Origin: Bacteroidales bacterium
Lineage (GTDB): Bacteria; Bacteroidota; Bacteroidia; Bacteroidales; UBA932
Assembly (NCBI GenBank): GCA_017527625.1
Contig: JAFXPV010000069.1
Span: 1 to 5,450, forward strand
Length of the DNA stretch: 5,450 nt
Direction of reading: 5' to 3'
How positions within the stretch are numbered: the first letter of the stretch is position 1; every line of letters starts with the position of its first letter. Positions 1 to 4,876 of this stretch are shown here, in pieces. Below the pieces are notes generated by a model, which ran no database searches, was not told where the DNA came from, and saw only the letters and a program-made list of their open reading frames with translations. Made by a program: the position numbers and the translations under genes.

Positions 1-502
1 ATTTCAGTTTGGAACACATGCGGTGCCATATGTAATGGAAGAAATACATGAGTTTTCCAGGGAAGCCAGGATGTGCCTTCAGGATGATCTCGCGCTTAAG
101 GCGCGCGGTGCGCGAATGGACGCAGAGATACCCTCCGTTCACCAGAGCCTCATTTGCCTTGTTCAGGACGGTGTTCAGGTGGCGGATGCGCGTGAGGGCC
201 ATTTTATTTATGATAAGTTCTGGCTTGTGTGGCTTGAGGCCGTCGAGGGATGCTCCGCTGTCGGTGTTCACGACGAAAGTGCTGTCGTCGAACTGCTCCA
301 TATGGCTGTCAAGCCAAGACTTTGTTTCGCCCAGACTCAGTTTTTTGGTGGCGTTAAATATGGTGTTGAGGTCACGGTTGACAGTAAGGTGCTGCTCAAG
401 TTTGGCTCCGGACTCAACGCCCTGCTCGGAGTAGTTTTCCGGTATGAACTGCTCTTCGAAACGAAGTGATACGATGGGTTTCCTGCGCTTGAACAGTCTC
501 AT
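1..502 (-). CDS. Probable polysaccharide sugar transferase, N-terminal part (runs off left edge)
   Basis: An open frame runs from ATG at 502-500 to the window edge without a stop, giving 167 residues starting MRLFKRRKPIVSLRFEEQ. It overlaps the aminotransferase stop by 4 bp (ATGA), so the two genes are probably translationally coupled. The second half has a pattern I associate with the N-terminal, methyltransferase-like region of Bacteroidales sugar transferases: an R-H-L-N-T-V-L-N-K-A-N stretch, then NGGYLCVHSRTARLKR, then an aromatic, basic stretch (residues about 146-167) rich in F, Y, W and H. In that family a bacterial sugar transferase domain follows that moves a sugar phosphate to undecaprenyl phosphate at the inner membrane; that part lies outside the window. 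The frame is strongly supported by the overlap and the absence of stops. The function is inferred from remembered family resemblance and from the adjacent wbpE and wbpD genes. Alternatives are a stand-alone methyltransferase-like protein or another glycan-assembly protein. Confidence 0.62.
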   Translation of the reverse strand, partial: MRLFKRRKPIVSLRFEEQFIPENYSEQGVESGAKLEQHLTVNRDLNTIFNATKKLSLGETKSWLDSHMEQFDDSTFVVNTDSGASLDGLKPHKPELIINKMALTRIRHLNTVLNKANEALVNGGYLCVHSRTARLKREIILKAHPGFPGKLMYFFHYIWHRMCSKLK

Positions 503-1620
503 CTGAGGGCGGCTTTTACTGCGTCACATACGAGTGTGATATCCTCTTCCGTTAAATAGGGATGCATGGGCAGGGACAGGACACGGGAACATAGGCTCGT
601 AGCAGTGGGGCAGAGTCTATTGTCAAGGCCAGCGAAGGCTGTCTGCATATGCATCGGGGTCCGATAGTATATCATCGCCGGAATGCCTTCGGCCTTGAGT
701 GAGGCTTGGAGCCTGTCGCGTTCTGCAGCATCCTTGAGTTTTATCGTGTACTGCGCCCAACTGGATTGGAAACTATCTGGTACGACCGGCGTTGCGACGA
801 TATCCCGGAGCATGGCAGTGTAGCGGTCCGCAGCGACATTGACTGCATCCAGCTCATTTTCGTTGAACGCTGTGAGTTTTACCTGCAGTATCGCTGCCTG
901 GATCGTGTCGAGCCTCGAATTCAGGCCTATGCGGACATTGTCATACTTGTCCGAGCCCTTTCCGTGGACACGGTAGGATGCGACAAGTGCGGCCCATTCG
1001 TCGTTGTCAGTAAACACGGCTCCGCCGTCCCCGTAGCAGCCGAGCGGCTTTGCCGGGAAGAACGAGGTCGTGGCTATGTCACCGAAGCTGCAGGCTTTGC
1101 GACCGTTTATGCTTCCCCCGAAGCCCTGAGCTCCATCCTCAAGGATGAACAGCCCATAGCGGTCTGCTATTTTGCGTATCCTGGAATAGTCCGCAGGTTG
1201 GCCGAAAAGGTCCACCGCAACGATGACCTTTGGAGTCAGTCTGCCTTCTTCCAAAGTCTGCTTTATTGCACACTCAAGATCTTCCGGATCGATGTTGAAT
1301 GTCTCTTCGCAAACATCCACGAAAACGGGCGTAGCGCCTTCGAGGGATACGACTTCCGCAGAAGAGAAGAAGGTAAAGTCCGGAACGAATACTGCGTCTC
1401 CTGGGCCGATGCCCCAAACTTTCAATGCCAGAGTCAGTGCATCCGTACCATTTGCGCAGGTCAGGCAATGCTTGACTCCAACATAGGATGCCAGTTGTTC
1501 CTCGAGTTTTCGCACCTGAGGCCCCATGATGAATGCGCTGGAGGCCGCTACTTCGAGAATGGCTTTGTCAATGTCCTTTTGCAGGACACGATACTGTTGT
1601 TTCAGATCTCTAAATTCCAT
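499..1620 (-). CDS. wbpE: UDP-2-acetamido-3-keto-uronate aminotransferase, WbpE/WlbC type (DegT/DnrJ/EryC1/StrS family)
   Basis: This is a complete 373-residue PLP-dependent sugar aminotransferase of normal family length. It should convert UDP-3-keto-GlcNAc uronic acid to UDP-2-acetamido-3-amino-2,3-dideoxyglucuronic acid, using glutamate, in the cytoplasm. Visible signatures are MEFRDLKQQY at the N-terminus; CANGTDAL (55-62), which binds the PLP phosphate; EDGAQGFGG (161-169), whose Asp162 should contact the PLP ring nitrogen; SFFPAKPLGCYGDGGA (186-201) with Schiff-base Lys191; NSRLDTIQAAIL (234-245), the partner-subunit phosphate loop; and LSLPMHPYL (349-357) near the end. The FFPxKPLGCYGDGGA block and the C-terminal block are closer to WbpE/WlbC than to generic DegT enzymes. 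Family members usually have EDAAQ, so Gly163 is a small departure. The ATG at 1620 is the first in-frame start after an 82-bp spacer. The upstream gene encodes the matching acetyltransferase, which supports the assignment. The exact substrate is inferred. Confidence 0.9.
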   Translation of the reverse strand: MEFRDLKQQYRVLQKDIDKAILEVAASSAFIMGPQVRKLEEQLASYVGVKHCLTCANGTDALTLALKVWGIGPGDAVFVPDFTFFSSAEVVSLEGATPVFVDVCEETFNIDPEDLECAIKQTLEEGRLTPKVIVAVDLFGQPADYSRIRKIADRYGLFILEDGAQGFGGSINGRKACSFGDIATTSFFPAKPLGCYGDGGAVFTDNDEWAALVASYRVHGKGSDKYDNVRIGLNSRLDTIQAAILQVKLTAFNENELDAVNVAADRYTAMLRDIVATPVVPDSFQSSWAQYTIKLKDAAERDRLQASLKAEGIPAMIYYRTPMHMQTAFAGLDNRLCPTATSLCSRVLSLPMHPYLTEEDITLVCDAVKAALR

Positions 1621-1662
1621 AGCTTCGCCCTTGCCTGTCTAATCGATAATTGGCGCCCGACT

Positions 1663-1682
1663 GCACACAAATGCCTGTGTGC
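1663..1682 (-). promoter_or_regulatory. Short hairpin in the wbpD-wbpE spacer
   Basis: GCACACA and TGTGTGC form a perfect 7-bp stem with a 6-nt loop within the 82-bp spacer, starting 20 nt after the wbpD stop. No T-run follows, so it is unlikely to terminate transcription. It could stabilise or be a processing site in the wbpD-wbpE mRNA, or be chance. I find no promoter in this spacer. A weak AAGG about 11 nt before the wbpE ATG is the nearest thing to a ribosome-binding site. Confidence 0.25.
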
Positions 1683-1702
1683 TTATGAGTTGGCTGTACA
1701 GG

Positions 1703-2269
1703 TCAGTCCCCGTTCTTGACGAGGTCCTCTCCCTCCAGCCTGTAAGTCCGCCCGCAGGAGCAGGCGAGTCCGGGTTCGCGAAGGCGTTTGCCGCACTCGC
1801 AGACCCAGCCTAGCTGACGTGCCGGAACTCCGGCCATCAGAGCGTAGTCTTTTACATCTGCAGTCACCACGGAGCCTGCGCCTATCATGGCGCTGCGGCC
1901 GATGGTATGACCGCACACTATCGTGCAGTTCGCGCCGAGCGATGCGCCTTCGCGCACGCGCGTACGCGCGTAAACCCCGTGCACCGGGAAGTGCGCCCGC
2001 GGGGTGTTCACGTTGGTGAACACGCAGGATGGACCGCAGAAGACATTGTCTTCCAACTCCACGCCTTCGTAAACGGAAACATTGTTCTGGATGCGTACAC
2101 CATTGCCAATGCGTACGCCGGTACCGATATTGACGTTCTGTCCCAGGGAGCAATCTTCCCCGATTACGGCACCCTTTTGAATGTGGCAGAAATGCCATAT
2201 CCTGGTACCGGAGCCAATCGTTACATCCTGATCGATGTAACTGCTCTCATGTACGAAAAAGTCCTGCAT
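1703..2269 (-). CDS. wbpD: UDP-2-acetamido-3-amino-2,3-dideoxyglucuronate N-acetyltransferase, WbpD/WlbB type, with C-terminal CxC...CxC tail
   Basis: This is a left-handed beta-helix acyltransferase that should acetylate the 3-amino group made by the neighbouring aminotransferase, using acetyl-CoA, to give UDP-2,3-diacetamido-2,3-dideoxyglucuronate. From ATG 2269 the protein has 188 residues. Hexapeptide repeats fill most of it (IGSGTRIWH, IGEDCSLGQNV, IGTGVRIGNGVRIQNNV, LGANCTIVCG, IGAGSVV). The blocks RIWHFCHI, QNNVSVYEGV, FCGPSCVFTNV and ALMAGVPARQLGW are typical of WbpD. After the helix comes a roughly 30-residue tail, CECGKRL followed 9 residues later by CSCGRTYRL, resembling a zinc ribbon with four cysteines. 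Such tails occur in some homologs but not in the Pseudomonas protein. The frame could also start at TTG 2281, four residues earlier; I prefer the ATG because the TTG sits in the base of a hairpin. Wbp-type partners (WbpA, WbpB, WbpI) are not in this window. Confidence 0.88.
   Translation of the reverse strand: MQDFFVHESSYIDQDVTIGSGTRIWHFCHIQKGAVIGEDCSLGQNVNIGTGVRIGNGVRIQNNVSVYEGVELEDNVFCGPSCVFTNVNTPRAHFPVHGVYARTRVREGASLGANCTIVCGHTIGRSAMIGAGSVVTADVKDYALMAGVPARQLGWVCECGKRLREPGLACSCGRTYRLEGEDLVKNGD
1951..1972. repeat. 22-bp alternating purine-pyrimidine tract with a 16-bp palindrome, inside wbpD
   Basis: Positions 1951-1972 alternate pyrimidine and purine without interruption and are almost all CG steps. 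Positions 1956-1971 are a perfect 16-bp palindrome (ACGCGCGT twice, in tandem). Alternating CG tracts of this type can adopt Z-form under supercoiling. The tract encodes the YARTRVR stretch of the acetyltransferase, so amino-acid coding may explain it. Confidence 0.6.
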
Positions 2270-2280
2270 TGTGTTATCCA

Positions 2281-2313
2281 AATGTAGCCGAGGCGTACGG
2301 CCCCGGCTACATT
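2281..2313 (-). terminator. Hairpin between ompA and wbpD; terminator or leader attenuator
   Basis: A perfect 10-bp inverted repeat (AATGTAGCCG / CGGCTACATT) encloses 13 nt. In minus-strand RNA the stem continues through a G-U pair and three more G-C pairs (GGC/GCC) to a 5-nt loop CGUAC, giving about 14 paired positions. In plus-strand RNA the same position would be an A-C mismatch. It starts 51 nt after the ompA stop and ends 11 nt before the wbpD ATG. The following bases are TGGATAAC rather than a T-run, so it is not a standard intrinsic terminator. Confidence 0.45.
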
Positions 2314-2364
2314 AGACATATCATGAATAGTGAAGCTGTACTTCTTTACAAGAGTATGGTCAGA

Positions 2365-3696
2365 TTACTCCTTGATGGAGTTGATCATGACGCAACGGCT
2401 GAGCTCCTTCTCGTTGTAGAACATGTAGTCTACACCGCCCTTGAAGTCCTTGACGATCTGAGAGGCAGGGACACCGAACTGGTTCACGAGGACATCGTAA
2501 ACGGCGTTGGCGCGGTTCTCGGAGAGCATGAGGTTGTGGTCAGGGGTAGCGGTCTGCTTGTCAGCGTAACCACAGACGAGATACTTGGTGTTCGGGGTGC
2601 TCTTGATGAGGTCGGCGATGCTCTGGAGGTTGATCATCTCACGCTTGGAGATGTCCCACTTGTCGACTACGAAGTTGATGTGGAACCAGACCTCAGGGAT
2701 GTCCTTGACGTACTTGACGGTCTCGGCCGCTGCAAGGCGGTTCTTGAGGTCGCCGTTGGCGGCGTTGGCATCAGCAAGGGCCTTGGCCAGACGGTCGCGC
2801 TCTGCAAGGGCAGCATCGTTGTAGTGGATCTCGCTGGAACGGCTGGCAGTCTTCCAACCGAGCTTGTCAAGACCATAGGTAAATCCAAGGGTTGCGCCGA
2901 AGATGCCGTCAAGCCTGTGGTTGGCAAGGAGGTTGGTCTCATTGTTCTCCTTGGGATAGCACTCGCCATCGAACTCGTCGGAGACGAATGCACCGCGGAT
3001 GTTGAGGTTGATCTTGAAGCGGTCGGTAACGCGGAAGTTGTTGGTTAAGCCGAGGTTGAACGTGGCGCCAAGAGCACGGTCGTTAAGGCCGGCGATAATA
3101 CCACCACCACCGAAAGCGATGACGTCAAAGAAACGGCTGGGGTTATAACCGAAGAAGATGTTACCGAGGTCTGCGTGTGCAAGGACATAGGCGTTGATCC
3201 AGTGACCGCGCTGGTAAGCAAGCTGCTCGGAAGCATACTTGGGATCAGCATCCTTGTACAACTCGACGGGAGAAGTCACAAAGTGAGCGTCGATTGCACG
3301 GTTCTGATTCCGATACAGAGGATTGGACTGGTAGAGACCCTTGAACTGACCATAGCTGAGACCGAGGCCGACACCGAAACTCGGGGAGGCCCACTTGGTG
3401 AGGTAGAGGTCAACAGCAGGGAAAGTGATCATCTCGGTCAGACTCTTGACCTTCCAGTCATTTTCTCCATAGTAAAGCTGTGCGCCGAGGTTGCCGCTAA
3501 GGGTCCAGTTGCGCCAGAAACCGCCGGTAAAGACGGAATTCTTCTCATAAACAGTAGTCGTAACGACCTTGCCTTCAGGGGTGTTGGTCTCCTCAACGAT
3601 GGTACGGGTAGTAGCGTCCTCGCTGGTAGTGACATTCTGCGCAAAGGCCGGAACCATCAGGAAAGCCGATGCAATCAGCAAAAATACTTTCTTCAT
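2365..3696 (-). CDS. OmpA-family outer-membrane protein (beta-barrel plus peptidoglycan-binding domain)
   Basis: This 443-residue protein starts with a clear Sec signal peptide, MKKVFLLIASAFLMVPAFAQ, with probable cleavage after AFA (residue 19). Residues about 60-285 alternate aromatic and polar strands with Gly-rich turns (WTLSGNLGAQLYYG, FGVGLGLSYG, IAFGGGGIIAGL, IFGATLGFTYG), as expected of an outer-membrane beta-barrel. Residues about 293-328 are Ala, Arg, Leu and Asp rich (AALAERDRLAKALADANAA) and look like a short coiled-coil linker. Residues about 335-443 form an OmpA C-terminal domain, with GYADKQTATPDHNLMLSENR giving the Asp379 and Arg395 expected to hold peptidoglycan diaminopimelate. 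The layout matches Bacteroidales major OmpA proteins, which anchor the envelope and can act as porins. It has its own strong promoter. The barrel boundaries are approximate. Its position between a NusG paralog and sugar-nucleotide genes is unusual, and I see no direct functional link. Confidence 0.93.
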   Translation of the reverse strand: MKKVFLLIASAFLMVPAFAQNVTTSEDATTRTIVEETNTPEGKVVTTTVYEKNSVFTGGFWRNWTLSGNLGAQLYYGENDWKVKSLTEMITFPAVDLYLTKWASPSFGVGLGLSYGQFKGLYQSNPLYRNQNRAIDAHFVTSPVELYKDADPKYASEQLAYQRGHWINAYVLAHADLGNIFFGYNPSRFFDVIAFGGGGIIAGLNDRALGATFNLGLTNNFRVTDRFKINLNIRGAFVSDEFDGECYPKENNETNLLANHRLDGIFGATLGFTYGLDKLGWKTASRSSEIHYNDAALAERDRLAKALADANAANGDLKNRLAAAETVKYVKDIPEVWFHINFVVDKWDISKREMINLQSIADLIKSTPNTKYLVCGYADKQTATPDHNLMLSENRANAVYDVLVNQFGVPASQIVKDFKGGVDYMFYNEKELSRCVMINSIKE

Positions 3697-3734
3697 AATA
3701 GGTATCTAGATTATAATATATTTCATATTCGGCA

Positions 3735-3765
3735 CAAATCTACAACTTTTTTTTTCAGCAAACAA
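3735..3765 (-). promoter_or_regulatory. ompA promoter (Bacteroidota sigma-ABfr type)
   Basis: On the minus strand a perfect -7 element TAGATTTG (3742-3735) is preceded by TTTG (3762-3759, 16-bp spacer) or TTG (3765-3763, 20-bp spacer), matching the TTTG/TAnnTTTG Bacteroidota consensus. The predicted transcript would start near 3728 and leave a leader of about 30 nt before ATG 3696. The spacer contains a run of nine A. No Shine-Dalgarno is present; the leader is A+T rich, as usual for this phylum. Confidence 0.75.
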
Positions 3766-3815
3766 TACTTTTTAAATATTCTTTCCCAAAAAACGCTCTT
3801 CAATCATTTTGTGAG

Positions 3816-4283
3816 TCATTTCGCCGGCACAACATAACTTCTTGGAATTTCAACCCGTGCACTCAGGATGGAGCATACATTCACGACGAGATACAACCCG
3901 CCGTGCATCTCGACGATATTCCCTTCGACTCCGCTCAGGGCTCCCTTGACGACTTTGACCCGGTCTCCCAGTGCAAGCGGAGCCTGTACGAGGCACTCCG
4001 CATCGGGGGAGAGGTCCAGTATCCGTATGAAGTCATCCATCTGTTTGTCAGGCACTTGCAGGAGAGTCCTGGTATTGTGGTCGATCATGAAGCGTCCCTT
4101 TATCTCTCCGGAATTGACTAGTGACAGAGCCGTCTGCTTGGTCGTATGCAGGAAGACCATCGTCTTGTAGTTGTAGGGAATATAATGCTCTACGCCCAGT
4201 TCTCCCAGGCGCCTACCGATCCTTTTCCATTGTCCACTGCGGGTGATCGCAGCGAACCAGCATATATTCTCCTCCTTGGCCAT
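3816..4283 (-). CDS. NusG-family transcription antiterminator, UpxY-like
   Basis: This 155-residue protein has an N-terminal NGN domain (residues about 7-95) beginning CWFAAITRSGQWKRIGRRLGELGVEHYIPY, equivalent to the W-Y/F-x-x-x-x-x-S-G-x-E-x-K start of NusG. A KOW domain follows (about 103-150): LALGDRVKVVKGALSGVEG, then GGLYLVVNV and IPRSYV. The middle block FMIDHNTRTLLQVPDKQMDDFIRI resembles Bacteroidales UpxY antiterminators, which bind RNA polymerase and let it read through their own capsule operon. It is shorter than housekeeping NusG (around 180 residues) and lacks the usual secE and ribosomal-protein neighbours, so it is a specialised paralog. The ATG at 4283 follows a Bacteroidota -7 element by only 17 bp. 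No convincing terminator follows it, so its transcript may run on into ompA and the sugar genes. Assignment to NusG-like is firm; UpxY-like is likely; the target operon is inferred. Confidence 0.88.
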   Translation of the reverse strand: MAKEENICWFAAITRSGQWKRIGRRLGELGVEHYIPYNYKTMVFLHTTKQTALSLVNSGEIKGRFMIDHNTRTLLQVPDKQMDDFIRILDLSPDAECLVQAPLALGDRVKVVKGALSGVEGNIVEMHGGLYLVVNVCSILSARVEIPRSYVVPAK

Positions 4284-4300
4284 ACTTTCTCAATAAAGTG

Positions 4301-4308
4301 CAAATATA
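4301..4308 (-). promoter_or_regulatory. -7 promoter element of the nusG-like gene
   Basis: TATATTTG (4308-4301) is a perfect TAnnTTTG element. No TTG or TTTG is found 17-23 bp upstream; that place is taken by the stem of the preceding terminator. Transcription would start around 4294 and leave a very short leader of about 10 nt before ATG 4283. It may be a weak or activator-dependent promoter. Confidence 0.5.
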
Positions 4309-4309
4309 C

Positions 4310-4336
4310 AAAAAAAGCCGGCTGCAGAGCCGGCTT
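4310..4336 (-). terminator. Intrinsic terminator of the DUF4332 gene
   Basis: On the minus strand AAGCCGGCT (4336-4328), loop CTGC, AGCCGGCTT (4323-4315) forms a perfect 9-bp stem followed by seven T (4316-4310, sharing two T with the stem). It begins 18 nt after the TAG stop of the DUF4332 gene, a classical Rho-independent terminator. It is separated from the -7 element of the next gene by a single base. Confidence 0.92.
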
Positions 4337-4354
4337 CATACGAATAAAAACAAT

Positions 4355-4762
4355 CTAGTAGGTCATCACGCCAGGGAGTTCCTTGGCCTGGTCGATCATG
4401 CGCTGGACCTCGATTTCGACGGGGACGCGGCGTACGAGGTGCTTCTCCTCATTTACCTCAAGCATCTTGGCGGCGAGGTTGGCGGCGTTGCGGTGTCCGA
4501 GTTCCTTTACGGTGTCGACGCCGGCGGCCTCGAGCAGTTCGGCGAACTGAGGGCCGATGCCCTTGACCCTGTAGAGGTCGGCGTGGTTGGTCCAAGTAAG
4601 GATGAGCTTGCCGGAGATGCCGGTCTCATCTTCGAGAGCCTTGCGGCCTGCGGGAGCGGCGCACTTTGCGAGAAGTTTGTCTGCGGTGTCGATGCCTGCT
4701 GCGAGGAGTTTCTCGGCGTAAACCGGGCCGATGCCTTCGATGTCAATGATTTTGTAAGCCAT
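4355..4762 (-). CDS. DUF4332 tandem helix-hairpin-helix protein
   Basis: This is a small soluble protein of 135 residues without a signal peptide or membrane segment. It has two similar units: IEGIGPVYAEKLLAAGIDTADKLL (8-31, described here in two parts: IEGIGPVYAEKLL and AAGIDTADKLL) and VKGIGPQFAELLEAAG (66-81) followed by VDTVKEL. Both carry the G-I-G-P hairpin of helix-hairpin-helix motifs (10-13 and 68-71), as found in the DUF4332 family. Such motifs usually contact the DNA backbone without sequence specificity or form Rad51-like N-terminal folds, so a nucleic-acid role is plausible, but the family has no well-established function that I know of. The C-terminal stretch (about 103-135) is helical and charged. 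The gene has its own candidate promoter and a strong terminator, so it is a single-gene transcript. The ATG at 4762 gives the conserved first motif right at the N-terminus, which supports this start. Confidence 0.85.
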   Translation of the reverse strand: MAYKIIDIEGIGPVYAEKLLAAGIDTADKLLAKCAAPAGRKALEDETGISGKLILTWTNHADLYRVKGIGPQFAELLEAAGVDTVKELGHRNAANLAAKMLEVNEEKHLVRRVPVEIEVQRMIDQAKELPGVMTY

Positions 4763-4814
4763 AGTGATAGTTTTATTAATTGAACGATAGTAATTGTTTG
4801 CAGTTAGCCATTCG

Positions 4815-4845
4815 CAATATTAGTGAAAAAAAACCGAATTGCAAA
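4815..4845 (-). promoter_or_regulatory. Candidate promoter of the DUF4332 gene
   Basis: TTTG (4845-4842) is followed after 19 bp by TAATATTG (4822-4815), one mismatch from TAnnTTTG. The spacing fits the Bacteroidota consensus. The predicted start lies near 4808, with a leader of about 45 nt before ATG 4762. The spacer contains a run of eight T on the minus strand. Confidence 0.5.
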
Positions 4846-4876
4846 TAAAGCGTAAACTTTTTTGACTCAATCGTTA

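Noticed and set aside
706..1719. 337-residue open frame on the plus strand
   Set aside because: It lies antisense to wbpE, which has complete family motifs. The translated sequence is Cys-rich and without recognisable domain structure, so it is a shadow frame.
2279..2286. TACATTTG on the minus strand, a perfect TAnnTTTG element before wbpD
   Set aside because: It forms the outer arm of the hairpin, has no TTG 17-23 bp upstream, and would place the start of transcription practically at the ATG. Most likely chance, though a leaderless transcript is not excluded.
2269..3048. 259-residue open frame on the plus strand
   Set aside because: It is antisense to the OmpA C-terminal half. Its Val, Leu, Gly and Asp richness is the complement of the ompA codon pattern, and no family is recognisable.
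3780..3815. T6 run (A6 on the plus strand, 3788-3793) after the nusG-like gene as a terminator
   Set aside because: No stem of more than 3 bp can be formed just before the run, so it is not a convincing intrinsic terminator.
4298..4783. 161-residue open frame on the plus strand
   Set aside because: It is antisense to the DUF4332 gene and runs through its terminator and promoter region; it is a shadow.
4763..4876. Terminator for the S9 peptidase in the 114-bp spacer
   Set aside because: T-runs are present, but no GC-rich inverted repeat precedes them. They belong to the candidate DUF4332 promoter region instead.
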